From positions 1 to 40,716 of the forward strand of contig CALAMG010000010.1 of assembly GCA_937925715.1 (NCBI GenBank): a DNA stretch of 40,716 nt. The letters are read 5' to 3'. A program made the translations under genes and the position numbers. This DNA comes from an uncultured Collinsella sp. Its GTDB lineage: Bacteria > Actinomycetota > Coriobacteriia > Coriobacteriales > Coriobacteriaceae. The notes below the pieces were generated by a model. That model ran no database searches. It was not told the DNA's origin and was given only the letters and a program-made list of their open reading frames with translations. Positions 1 to 7,240 of the stretch are shown in pieces. How positions within the stretch are numbered: the first letter of the stretch is position 1; the number at the start of each line of letters is the position of its first letter.

Positions 1-249
1 GACCGCCGAGGGCCGCGCGACCGCCTGGAAGGCCAACGCGACGGGCCCGGCCCTGTACCTATCGCACATGCTCACTTCAACCATCCCAATCCGTACGGAG
101 TTGTGCACGATTATGTCGAGCCCAGATTCTTCCTTTCACCGACTGGCAAAACGATTTACACCTAATTGTGGACATTGCTCACGCGATTTGTCTTTGCTCA
201 CGCATTGATCTCGCTAAACTAATAACTGCTGTTACCAGGGCATTTTCTG
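1..249. other. Window edge and upstream region; possible 3' end of a lost or truncated gene
   Basis: The first ~65 bases are GC-rich and can be read from base 2 as a short protein-like stretch. The sequence then becomes AT-richer and that frame continues into unconvincing residues up to a stop near base 207. No domain is recognisable. The AT-rich part (about 150-240) presumably carries the promoter of the next gene, but I see no strong -35/-10 pair. This may be a gene tail cut by the window edge or a remnant. Confidence 0.25.
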
Positions 250-288
250 GTGCACATTCTATTGGCTCCTGCGAAGATCGGAGCGGGT

Positions 289-1395
289 ATGTTTGCTGCC
301 GAGTCCTACACCAGCCGTCATTACATTGAGATCGTTGCCATAGCCTGCCTATGCGTTTTGCTGGGCGGGCCTTCTTATGCCGCGGGCGCGGAGAGCCTCG
401 TCATCGCGGGCGCGACGTACTACGAGCCGGGCGTGTCGGGCCCCGGCTGGGCCTGGACCGATGCCGGCCACCTGGAGCTTAACGGCTACGCGGGAGAGGC
501 CATCGGCGCTGACGGCGACCTGGTGCTGACACTTGCCGGGCAAAACTCCGTGACGGAGTCGCATGCGCCCGATGCGGACATCACGCAGTGCGGCATGGAG
601 GTGTGGGGCGACCTGGCGCTTCGCGGCACCGGGTCCCTGGCGGCATCGGGCTCGCAGTGCGCGATCCACGTCTCGCGGGCGCTCGTGGTGGACGTCTGCA
701 CCGTCGATGCCCGGGCGGACGGGGCCGACGTCACGGACGAGGCCGTGGCCGGCGTGATCGCCGGCGACATGGCCGTGCGCGGTGGCGGGCGCGTCGTTGC
801 CGCGAGCACCGGGTCCGGAGCGGGCGTGCGCGCTTATGGCGTGTATCTGCAGGACTTAGGCCTTGGCGATGGGGCGGCCGGCTGTCGGCTTTCCGTCGAT
901 GCCTCGTGGCTCGATGCGGCAGGTACCGATGGCGGCGTCGCGTGCTTGGGCGGCTCGCTTGTGTCCGCACGGTTTGTGACGCCTGCCGGCGGGGCCTTTG
1001 GTGCTGACGGCGTGGTGAATGCTGCCGGTGCGATGGCACCGCATGTGGTGGTTGAGCCCGATGCCGCCACGCCACCGGCAGGGGAGACCGATGGAGACGA
1101 CGTGCCTGGATGCGGGGAGGGTAAACCAGATGGTAGTGCCGGCCCTGCTGCAGGGCAGCCCGGTGCGGGGCCGACGACGGATCCAACGGTGAAACCTGCG
1201 GCCACGTCGCCCAAAACAAACATAACGATCAAGACGACGGTGACCAAGACCACAGTGCCTGCGTCCTCTAAGCCTAAAGCCACCAGCACGACCGCAACGA
1301 CACTCCCCAAGACCGCCGACAGCGACTGGATTGCCGCTTCCGTAACGCTTTTCCTTCTGGGAACAACGCTCCTGGCTGCCGCATTTCGCTGCTAA
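289..1395 (+). CDS. Secreted surface protein with LPKTA sortase signal
   Basis: About 368 residues. The ATG at 289 has GGAG five bases upstream and leaves a normal signal peptide: a hydrophobic stretch EIVAIACLCVLLGG, then a likely cleavage site near SYAAGA. A GTG at 250 in the same frame is an alternative start. The body is Gly/Ala/Asp-rich and beta-prone, resembling the carbohydrate-binding-like modules of gut actinobacterial surface proteins. From about residue 290 it becomes a Pro/Thr/Lys-rich linker, suited to spanning the cell wall. It ends with LPKTA, a hydrophobic helix and a short RC tail, a variant LPXTG-type signal, so a sortase should anchor it to peptidoglycan. The ligand is unknown. 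No sortase gene is present in the window. Assignment as an anchored surface protein is firm; the binding role is a guess. Confidence 0.75.
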   Translation: MFAAESYTSRHYIEIVAIACLCVLLGGPSYAAGAESLVIAGATYYEPGVSGPGWAWTDAGHLELNGYAGEAIGADGDLVLTLAGQNSVTESHAPDADITQCGMEVWGDLALRGTGSLAASGSQCAIHVSRALVVDVCTVDARADGADVTDEAVAGVIAGDMAVRGGGRVVAASTGSGAGVRAYGVYLQDLGLGDGAAGCRLSVDASWLDAAGTDGGVACLGGSLVSARFVTPAGGAFGADGVVNAAGAMAPHVVVEPDAATPPAGETDGDDVPGCGEGKPDGSAGPAAGQPGAGPTTDPTVKPAATSPKTNITIKTTVTKTTVPASSKPKATSTTATTLPKTADSDWIAASVTLFLLGTTLLAAAFRC

Positions 1396-1661
1396 GGCCC
1401 CGTTTAAGTGAGACCAGAGAGGGATGAATGCAGCTATTGCAGAAGTCTTTAGCCTACTACTAAATCAATTTCTTAGAGATTGGTGCCGTATCAGCCATCG
1501 CTGCGACGGCACTATTTTGTTCAGCTCGACTGCCTCTCGATCCATTACCGATGTCGAGCCTTACACCCCATCTGCCAGAGCGATAAGATAATTGCAATCC
1601 AAATGCTACCGTTTATAAAGCTTCATTTGAACCCAATTGCCTATATCACTGGAGTCATAAC
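1396..1661. other. Intergenic region without a supported gene
   Basis: AT-richer than its surroundings. A short GTG-started frame (1480-1665) has no ribosome binding site and no protein-like composition, so I do not call it. It must hold the promoter of the gene starting at 1662, but no convincing -35/-10 pair stands out. Confidence 0.4.
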
Positions 1662-2252
1662 ATGAGGAACTACTATCAAATCAAAACCGTCGCATCGGCC
1701 CCTCCAAGGAGGCTCATCCCGATCGGAAAAGTCATCAGCGTTACTGGGCTTGTATTGGCAATTGTCAGTTTCTTTTCCGCTCTGCCATCGAGTGCCAACA
1801 TATATGGCTCGCTTTCTTTTACTTTCTTACTCCTTGGCTTATTCTTTTTTGTGGACGGGCTCTTTCTTGTTATTACTGCATCAAGGCAACAAGAGAAACT
1901 ACTAGGGCTACGCCAATCGCTCCTAGAAGATGATCCTCAAATCGCCGCGAGCGCCGAAGAGTTTATGTCTCAGCGAAAGGCCCTGACACAGCAAGGCGAA
2001 ATTACTGGCATCTTCATTGTCCATAATGCAACCAAAGATCTGTACTACGTAGGCCAAAGCGCAAAGGCAATTGATCGAGCGGCCATACAGTTTCTCGGTA
2101 GGGGCAATTGCGATGTGTATGCCGATTGCAAGTACGGTGACTCATTCAACGTGCGAATAATCCAGCTGTCGTAAAGCGGCTACGAAAGTCTCAATGAGCT
2201 AAAACGCGCAGCGATACAAGCGCTCGAGGCTGCTGGCGAGGAGCTTTATTAA
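1662..2252 (+). pseudogene. Membrane protein with GIY-YIG-like domain, cut by an in-frame TAA
   Basis: The first open segment (1662-2174, 170 aa) starts at an ATG with GGAG eight bases upstream. It has two hydrophobic helices (about residues 22-40 and 48-70), a charged linker, and then a GIY-YIG-like start (GIFIVHN...YYVGQS) followed by a core that includes FNVRIIQLS. A TAA at 2172 stops it. The same frame stays open for 25 more codons to a TAA at 2250 and encodes GYESLNELKRAAIQAL, which is what the C-terminal helix of GIY-YIG domains looks like. The stop therefore interrupts a conserved domain; a single CAA-to-TAA change would explain it. GIY-YIG domains are nuclease folds, but the catalytic Arg/Glu pattern is not clear here. 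Stop readthrough is possible but unsupported. Confidence 0.6.
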
Positions 2253-2275
2253 GGGCGACTGTTAGGATTAATGCA

Positions 2276-2800
2276 ATGGCAAGCTCAAATAACACAGGCA
2301 ACAACGAGGAATTAACGCCGTCCGTCGAAGAAACGCTTCTTAACGAATCCGGCTCGATTGCCAGGGTCAAATCGTTCTCATGGATTTGGTTTATCAATAA
2401 GGAGCGAATCCACGACATAAATCCTGTCCAATGCGGCAAATGGATGTTCTTCTTCTCTCCATTCAAAACCGCCCTCATGGACGACATTGTCGGAACCGCA
2501 GTTCTTGATGGCGTCGTCGTAGAGGCCAAATACTCGAATCCCGAAACGCTCATCGCGGCGGGCTCGAAACAAGGTGTCTGCTGCTTTTACCTAAACGGAA
2601 ACGATAGAGAAAGCCATAAGAGGGTACTGAGCTACATGCTGGAAAACGGGCTAATCAGGAAGACAAAGACTGGAAAGCTGTATAACATTTCGTTCAAGTT
2701 CGACACTGAGACCTACGCAGGAAAGTACAAGGGGAGCGGCTTCTCCGGAAAGATAAAGCTCGCGGACTTCGTTGACCTGGTGACGGGAGAGTTTATTTAG
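2276..2800 (+). CDS. Hypothetical protein, 174 aa
   Basis: It starts at an ATG preceded by TTAGGA about eight bases upstream, 23 bases after the GIY-YIG frame ends, so the two are probably co-transcribed. I do not recognise the family. The protein is soluble (no membrane helix or signal peptide), with a polar N-terminus, an aromatic segment WMFFFSPF near residue 57 and a Lys/Gly-rich C-terminus. The regular hydrophobic spacing suggests a small folded alpha/beta domain. Pairing with a GIY-YIG-like protein hints at a shared accessory function. Codon use is AT-richer than in the core operon, in keeping with acquired DNA. Confidence 0.6.
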   Translation: MASSNNTGNNEELTPSVEETLLNESGSIARVKSFSWIWFINKERIHDINPVQCGKWMFFFSPFKTALMDDIVGTAVLDGVVVEAKYSNPETLIAAGSKQGVCCFYLNGNDRESHKRVLSYMLENGLIRKTKTGKLYNISFKFDTETYAGKYKGSGFSGKIKLADFVDLVTGEFI

Positions 2801-2961
2801 GACAGCGGGCGGAATGATGAGCTCTGCTTATGCTAGACGTTTATCGCTAACCGCATGATCAACGCACCGCGACGGTTTTCATGCTTAATAGACACTGAAG
2901 TGTGAGATAGTTCAAATCTCAACAAAATAAATAATCAGCAGTTCAGGTCTTATGGGAATAA

Positions 2962-2990
2962 TTCAATTCGCATCACGCTGCATCTATACT
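2962..2990 (+). promoter_or_regulatory. Probable promoter of the 88-aa gene
   Basis: TTCAAT (2962-2967) and TATACT (2985-2990) are separated by 17 bases and lie 26 bases before an AAGGAGG-preceded ATG at 3017. The -10 is good and the -35 weak. The preceding 2801-2961 contains nothing else I can name. Confidence 0.45.
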
Positions 2991-3016
2991 CGGATGTAAA
3001 CACTAAGGAGGCAAAC

Positions 3017-3283
3017 ATGCTTTGGAGCTATGTTCAGCTTGATGACGGCACTCAGTTTGCCTACTCAGAGACAAGAGATGATGGGACCGTTCGCGTAGCC
3101 GTCGAGCGTCCAGTTGGCCTTGGCTTTGACCATGCGGAATGTTTCTTGCCTGCGGTTAATTGGTTCAATGTCGAAGGTTTTTCTGCTAACGATCTGGATT
3201 TTTTAACCGAGTTCGTTAGATCAAACGCTCCGTTTATCTTCGAGCTTGCTGAACGGCAAAAAGCCAGACCGGCGGTGGCATAA
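3017..3283 (+). CDS. Small protein, 88 aa, related at its N-terminus to the Doc partner at 5053
   Basis: The ATG at 3017 has a strong AAGGAGG six bases upstream. The protein opens MLWSYVQLDDGTQFAYSE and continues with ERPVGLGFDHAECFLPA and a helical C-terminus. It has no membrane segment and looks like a small folded domain. The opening matches the 61-aa protein at 5053 (MPWNYVQLDDG), which sits directly in front of a Doc toxin. I recall similar small proteins beside toxin-antitoxin genes in gut bacteria but cannot name a Pfam family with certainty. A role as an antitoxin or accessory element is inference from this similarity and from its place just upstream of the DUF3990 module. Confidence 0.7.
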   Translation: MLWSYVQLDDGTQFAYSETRDDGTVRVAVERPVGLGFDHAECFLPAVNWFNVEGFSANDLDFLTEFVRSNAPFIFELAERQKARPAVA

Positions 3284-3438
3284 TGCCTCGAATTCTTGTT
3301 TTTGGACAGTATATACGAGCTTTTTCTGGAGCTCGAGGAGGCGTTTGGTCGAAAGCCCGAGGGCTGACGAGCGCGACCGAGTGACTTTTGGGTTTGCCTT
3401 GCAGCTCTTCTCGTTCATTTGTATGCTCGATTTTGATT

Positions 3439-3526
3439 TTGGTCGTAAGGCGCGACCAACGGAATCAAAAGAAAGCCTACCGAGAAGATCTTGGTCGCAG
3501 AGCACGACCAACGCAATCAAAACAAT
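3439..3526 (+). repeat. Two imperfect ~36-bp direct repeats, each with a GGTCG/CGACC dyad
   Basis: Copies at 3439-3474 and 3491-3526 (52-bp period) share TTGGTCG, then CGACCAACG and AATCAAAA, with a few substitutions between. Within each copy GGTCG and CGACC can pair around a seven-base loop. A looser GGTCG...CGACC pair lies at 3347-3378. They occupy the ~420-bp gap between the 88-aa gene and the toxin gene, where I see no protein-coding gene. They could be protein-binding iterons or part of a small RNA. Confidence 0.5.
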
Positions 3527-3537
3527 GCTCGCAGAGA

Positions 3538-3584
3538 AGGCGCCTTCAATCGCATTGATTGGAGGCGCCTCTAATCAATGCGAT
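3538..3584 (+). other. Two overlapping, mutually exclusive hairpins
   Basis: Hairpin 1 pairs 3538-3551 with 3557-3570 (14 pairs, one G-U, five-base loop, GGCGCC-rich). Hairpin 2 pairs 3549-3560 with 3573-3584 (12 perfect pairs). Bases 3549-3560 are shared, so only one can form at a time, as in attenuators. There is no U-run after either. The structure lies ahead of the toxin promoter, so it may end or modulate transcription of an RNA from upstream. Confidence 0.45.
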
Positions 3585-3631
3585 ATCTATTCTGTCGGAG
3601 AGCCTGGAGCAAGGGTGACGGTCAAGTGCGC

Positions 3632-3685
3632 TTGATAACGAGTATCGCTCTAGCGATACTATGATAAACTATCGCTATAACGATA
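3632..3685 (+). promoter_or_regulatory. Promoter with two-dyad operator of the DUF3990/HTH toxin-antitoxin operon
   Basis: TTGATA (3632-3637) and GATACT (3655-3660) are spaced by 17 bases. A dyad AGTATCGCT-CT-AGCGATACT fills 3641-3660, between and over the promoter elements. A second, looser dyad (TATCG...CGATA, 3670-3685) lies where transcription would start. The shared half-site is TATCG and the centres are 27 bases apart. This is a classical autorepression layout for a toxin-antitoxin operon, and the HTH protein encoded at 4352 is the natural repressor. Confidence 0.65.
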
Positions 3686-3702
3686 CTCCTTTGGAGGCTC
3701 AC

Positions 3703-4371
3703 ATGGAGCTGTGGCATGGTTCTCAGAAAATCATTGAGACTCCCCAACTTGGCCTGGGGAAAGTCCATAACGACTATGGTCAGGGATTCTATTGCACAGA
3801 GAGCCTCGACCTTGCAAGGGAATGGGCATGCTCGCGTGATGCCGATGGCTTTGCGAATCGCTATGAACTCGATATAGCCGATCTCAAGGTACTCGACCTG
3901 CTATCGCCACAATATTCAGTTCTGCATTGGATAGCGCTGCTTGTAGAGCATCGTTCATTCCGAAAGGACACCGCCATTGCTGTGGGGGCATGCGAATACC
4001 TTCGCGATCATTTTTTGCCTGATGCTAACGCATACGATGTGATTAGGGGGTGGCGCGCAGATGACTCGTACTTCAGTTATGCCAGGGCGTTTGTAAACAA
4101 TACGATCACCGTAGACCAGCTTGGTCGAGCGATGAAGCTCGGCAACCTTGGAGAACAGATCGTGCTCAAAAGCGAACGTGCATTTAAGGGAATCCGGTTT
4201 GCGGGATTTGAGCGTGCGCCGCTCAATTTGTATGGCCCATTGGCCAAGGAGCGAGATCAGGAAGCAAGGGCACAGTATCGGAAACTGCTTGCTGAAAACC
4301 CATTTGAGGGTTTCCGTATCGTAGATATCGTTCGAGAGAGGATGACCGAAAATGACCCACGCCTACAGTGA
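3703..4371 (+). CDS. DUF3990-type toxin, probable ADP-ribosyltransferase fold
   Basis: About 222 aa. The ATG at 3703 has TTGGAGG at good spacing; an earlier in-frame ATG at 3661 lies inside the operator and lacks a ribosome site. The pattern LWHGS, then GKVHNDYGQGFYCTE, then RADDSYFSYARAFVNNTI and LGNLGEQIVLKS is that of DUF3990 proteins. These are thought to share an ADP-ribosyltransferase-like fold and often pair with a DUF3791-type or HTH antitoxin. The LWHGS and GQGFYCTE blocks match the usual NAD-binding core positions. It overlaps the next gene by 20 bases, so translation is probably coupled. The operator upstream suggests autoregulation. The target is unknown; the toxin role is inferred from family and context. 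Confidence 0.75.
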   Translation: MELWHGSQKIIETPQLGLGKVHNDYGQGFYCTESLDLAREWACSRDADGFANRYELDIADLKVLDLLSPQYSVLHWIALLVEHRSFRKDTAIAVGACEYLRDHFLPDANAYDVIRGWRADDSYFSYARAFVNNTITVDQLGRAMKLGNLGEQIVLKSERAFKGIRFAGFERAPLNLYGPLAKERDQEARAQYRKLLAENPFEGFRIVDIVRERMTENDPRLQ

Positions 4372-5041
4372 GATGTATCTCGAGGATGCCATGAGAACGC
4401 TGGGCGAGGCAGTCGATTTTGCCCTCTGTGACCAAGGGTTGAGTCCTATTGAGCTAACGACAATCCTATTGAATTCTCTCGAGATGAGGCAATTTGAGCG
4501 TGGCGTGACGCGCGTTGTCTGTGGTATGTCGGGTGACGAACTCGCGCGTGAAATAATTGCCGGTGCAGGACTGAAACCCGTAGAATGCAGGGGGAGCTAT
4601 CCGCTTGATCGCTCCCCGCAATACTGGGCGGGCTGGGTTTTGGCTTATTCACAATGGGCGAGCAGCTTGAACTTTAACGAGCTCTTTGAAGTCGCCCCAC
4701 TCGATTGGATTATCGGTTCGTATTATCCGCTTCACGAGGCCTCCGAAGATAAATTCGCCCATATAGTCATTGATAAATGGAACAAATCCCAGGTCTCCAA
4801 AAAAGGCCTCAAGGCGGCACGAAAGGCAGCCGGCCTAACTCAAAAGCAGCTCGCCGCCCAATCGGGGGTTAAACTTCGCGCTATACAGCTCTACGAGCAA
4901 AACCAACTGGATTTGCGCCGCGCCTCGGTCTCCTCGGCAATGGCGCTTGCAAAAACCCTGGACTGCACTATCGAAGACCTCGTCTGGCAATCGATTGCTC
5001 TGGAGTACGACTCGCAGGCCATTCCGTCCTTAAAGCTATAG
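4352..5041 (+). CDS. HTH (XRE-like) antitoxin/repressor partner of the DUF3990 toxin
   Basis: 229 aa. The start ATG at 4352 has GAGAGG about 11 bases upstream; ATG 4373 is an alternative. The first ~145 residues form a helical domain (EDAMRTLGEAVDFAL, then LEMRQFERG and VVCGMSGDELARE) similar to DUF3791-like antitoxin regions. It is followed by a WNKSQVSKKGLKAARKAAG linker and a helix-turn-helix (LTQKQLAAQSGVKLRAIQLYE, about residues 162-182), then a C-terminal segment DCTIEDLVWQ. The likely role is to neutralise the upstream toxin through the N-terminal part and repress the operon by binding the TATCG dyads through the HTH. That division of labour is inference. Confidence 0.7.
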   Translation: MTHAYSEMYLEDAMRTLGEAVDFALCDQGLSPIELTTILLNSLEMRQFERGVTRVVCGMSGDELAREIIAGAGLKPVECRGSYPLDRSPQYWAGWVLAYSQWASSLNFNELFEVAPLDWIIGSYYPLHEASEDKFAHIVIDKWNKSQVSKKGLKAARKAAGLTQKQLAAQSGVKLRAIQLYEQNQLDLRRASVSSAMALAKTLDCTIEDLVWQSIALEYDSQAIPSLKL

Positions 5042-5052
5042 AGGGGGCAGTC

Positions 5053-5238
5053 ATGCCTTGGAACTACGTTCAACTAGATGACGGCGCTGATCGCGTTGCT
5101 CAAGAAGATCATTCAACTGCAAACGAGGCAAATTCAACATTATCGATTTTGCTCGACGGCGCCACGTCGATCGACGAAGCTGTTCGGCTGACCATTGAGG
5201 GCATGCCCAACGCGCTCAGGCTCTTGGAGAACTCATGA
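5053..5238 (+). CDS. Small Doc-partner (putative antitoxin), 61 aa
   Basis: It starts 11 bases after the HTH gene with a G-rich ribosome site. It ends in TGA that overlaps the Doc start (ATGA), the usual arrangement of a Phd-type antitoxin and its toxin. The opening MPWNYVQLDDG matches the 88-aa protein at 3017, but the rest differs: a polar linker and a helix SIDEAVRLTIEGMPNALRLLEN, which could be the toxin-neutralising tail. It lacks an obvious Phd DNA-binding domain, so it looks shortened or hybrid. The antitoxin assignment rests on position and coupling. Confidence 0.6.
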   Translation: MPWNYVQLDDGADRVAQEDHSTANEANSTLSILLDGATSIDEAVRLTIEGMPNALRLLENS

Positions 5239-5750
5239 TGGCGGTCGCGCCGCGTTGGGCGCATCCGTTCGCGCCGCTCGTGCTCGACGATGCCGGATCG
5301 CTCGAGGCCATGGCAGCGGCCGTGATGCGTCTGCACAGCACGTTGATGACGGTCGGGCGCTGCTATACGACCGACGCCACGGGAAACCGGGCTGCGCTTG
5401 AGCTCGGACGTGTCGAGTCCGTGCTTGCAGTTGCATTCTGTATGATATTCGGCCAATCGCCGGCCGATCGCTTCGCAGACATCTTTGACCAGGTCACCTA
5501 CGTGGCCGAGCACATGGTCAAGGACCACATCTTTGAAGACGGTAACAAACGAACCAGCCTTGTCTTTGCGTTGTCCTTCCTAAGACTTGTCGGCACTCCG
5601 GTCGAGCTGTCCGACAGCCCCGAGCCCAGAGACAACCGGTACTACGCCTGGATCCAGGACCTCGTATCCGGAAACCGTACGACCAGCGGGCTCGCCGAGG
5701 AGCTGCGCCGCGGTTGCATTGCGGGCATGGGCGACCCGTCGCGCGTATAG
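5235..5750 (+). CDS. doc: Doc-type (Fic fold) toxin
   Basis: 171 aa; start ATG at 5235 or the next codon, 5238. The Fic/Doc motif HIFEDGNKRTSLVF is present near residues 98-111 with the His, Phe, Asn, Lys and Arg of Doc proteins. Doc toxins phosphorylate elongation factor Tu and stop translation. Length is slightly above phage P1 Doc. The N-terminal part is helical and includes LHSTLMTVG, similar to the death-on-curing family. It is translationally coupled to the 61-aa partner, and lies in an apparent four-gene operon that begins with the DUF3990 module. All key motif residues are intact, so the toxin is probably active. Confidence 0.8.
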   Translation: MMAVAPRWAHPFAPLVLDDAGSLEAMAAAVMRLHSTLMTVGRCYTTDATGNRAALELGRVESVLAVAFCMIFGQSPADRFADIFDQVTYVAEHMVKDHIFEDGNKRTSLVFALSFLRLVGTPVELSDSPEPRDNRYYAWIQDLVSGNRTTSGLAEELRRGCIAGMGDPSRV

Positions 5751-5795
5751 AATCTAAACATCCGCACGCCAGCTATGAAATGGATTGGACACCTC

Positions 5796-6584
5796 ATGGA
5801 AATACCCAGTACCCTGTGCAGCAATGTCTACGACTTTGCGTTTTGCCCCGAGCCCTGCTACGACCGACTGGTCGATCTCGCCGACCCCGAGGACTGGGGT
5901 CCCAGCAACCGCATCCTCAAAAACTACCTGTCGTTTTCGTTTAGCCGCGCGGTATTTTTGACCGAACGCGACGTAGACCAGACCGCACCGTCCAACCTGC
6001 CGCTGGTGTTCGACGAAGACCGATGCCTGTTTAACACCGGCCTGTACACGCGCCGCTACGAGACCATCTACGGTCTGTTTGAGCCCAACACCAAGCCCGA
6101 CGCGCGCCAGCGCTGGTTTTTGAAGGGCTTCTTTAAGGAAAGCGACCCCATGCTGGTCTCGTTTGAATACCTGCCGTGCCGCGTGCGCTTTGCCGAGGAC
6201 CCATCCGAGCTGGTCTTTGACTACCGTCTGCCCATCCGCTCCAACATCGACCACATTCTGGGCGACGAGGAGAACCTGACGTGTATCCCCGCCAGCCTGA
6301 TGGGGGAGGGTAACTCGCTGCTGCTGCGCCGTGCCTTTGAGGGAGCCGTCGTCGAGGCCGCCCGCCGCGCCGCCACCAATTACACGCTCGCTGTACCGCA
6401 GTTCTACGGTGGTCGGATCCAGCTACTGCTGCCGCTGTGCCTGACCGGCGACAAGCCTGAGTTGGCACTGACCATCCAGCGCGAGGATGGCTTCTACGCC
6501 GCACGCACCTGTCTCACGCTTGACATGGCCTACAACAACGCACGACTCATCTGCCGCCCCGAGACCTCGTGGATAAAGCGATAA
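5796..6584 (+). CDS. DUF3825 domain protein
   Basis: About 262 aa. The ATG at 5796 is preferred because a TTGGAC stretch precedes it; the upstream in-frame ATG at 5775 has no ribosome site. The sequence VYDFAFCPEP, then FFKESDPMLVSFEYLPCRVRF, VFDYRLPIRSNIDHIL and YGGRIQLLLPLCL matches the DUF3825 pattern I recall from gut actinobacteria and firmicutes, where the domain is sometimes joined to RNA-binding modules. Here it stands alone. There is no signal peptide or membrane segment, so it is cytosolic. The function is not known; an RNA-related role is only a family-based suggestion. Codon use is GC-rich like the core genes. Confidence 0.7.
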   Translation: MEIPSTLCSNVYDFAFCPEPCYDRLVDLADPEDWGPSNRILKNYLSFSFSRAVFLTERDVDQTAPSNLPLVFDEDRCLFNTGLYTRRYETIYGLFEPNTKPDARQRWFLKGFFKESDPMLVSFEYLPCRVRFAEDPSELVFDYRLPIRSNIDHILGDEENLTCIPASLMGEGNSLLLRRAFEGAVVEAARRAATNYTLAVPQFYGGRIQLLLPLCLTGDKPELALTIQREDGFYAARTCLTLDMAYNNARLICRPETSWIKR

Positions 6585-6672
6585 AGGTCGGTCTACCTGC
6601 TGATTTATCGGCTATCCTGATTGCGGTGGCGCGGTTTGCGCCCACGAATTTAGAATCGGGGGCAAAAAGTTC

Positions 6673-6702
6673 TTGGTAAACCACGCGCGGCTATGTTAGT
6701 AT
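6673..6702 (+). promoter_or_regulatory. Probable tRNA-Val promoter
   Basis: TTGGTA (6673-6678) and TAGTAT (6697-6702) with an 18-base spacer end 20 bases before the tRNA. The remainder of 6585-6722 shows nothing else. Confidence 0.5.
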
Positions 6703-6722
6703 CTCTTTTGCCGAAAGGCGAC

Positions 6723-6797
6723 GGGCGATTGGCTCAGGGGTAGAGCATATCCTTCACACGGATGGGGTCACAAGTTCGAATCTTGTATCGCCCACCA
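6723..6797 (+). tRNA. tRNA-Val (CAC)
   Basis: 75 bases with a complete cloverleaf: acceptor GGGCGAT/ATCGCCC, D-stem GCTC/GAGC, anticodon loop TTCACAC (anticodon CAC), T-loop TTCGAAT, discriminator A and an encoded CCA. Confidence 0.95.
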
Positions 6798-6807
6798 TCA
6801 AAAGCGC

Positions 6808-6840
6808 AGGTCAGAGGTATTAAGCCTCTGGCCTTTTTCT
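6808..6840 (+). terminator. Intrinsic terminator after tRNA-Val
   Basis: AGGTCAGAGG (6808-6817) pairs with CCTCTGGCCT (6825-6834; one G-U) and the stem runs into a T-rich tract. Confidence 0.85.
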
Positions 6841-7240
6841 TTTTGACACCAAGGGTGGCACCAAATCTGACACCAAAAAATGATTTAAATCGAAAAGTCG
6901 GCGTTTTTTTGCGATCCAAAACAGCCTTCATAATTCCAGCAAATGTATAAAAATATCCGTTCCGGCTCACGATAGTGACGTCATCGAGCGTTTTGGAAAA
7001 TGCGTCTGCGTTCATTCGCTGAATTCTCTGCGTAATCTACGCGCAATTATGGAGATGGAGACCACTGGCCCACGGCTCGTACCAGCACATTCTTGCCTCG
7101 TGACAAGCTTTCAACACAACCCGTCCATCTTTTGGCCAGTGTTTGGTCAGCTTCCGGTACTTACCCGCATGATGGCTCCATCGATAATCGACCTCGCCCA
7201 TAATCCACACGGCCCGCGGCCGAAACCAGGGGAGGTCCAC
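6841..7240. other. Intergenic region upstream of the nuclease-fold gene
   Basis: 400 bases. The first part is AT-rich and could hold the promoter; the rest has an open frame on each strand without a ribosome site. The forward frame joins the gene at 7241 but lacks a plausible start. I see no RNA gene or repeat. Confidence 0.35.

Noticed and set aside
3439..3526. CRISPR array
   Set aside because: Only two imperfect copies with a 16-base gap and no cas genes.
3246..3635. 129-aa forward frame before the toxin promoter
   Set aside because: It overlaps the end of the 88-aa gene, has no start signal and runs through dyad repeats and hairpins; better explained as non-coding.
7037..7240. Reverse 67-aa frame upstream of the nuclease-fold gene
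   Set aside because: Composition is somewhat protein-like, but it has no ribosome site and lies in the leader of a well-supported forward gene.
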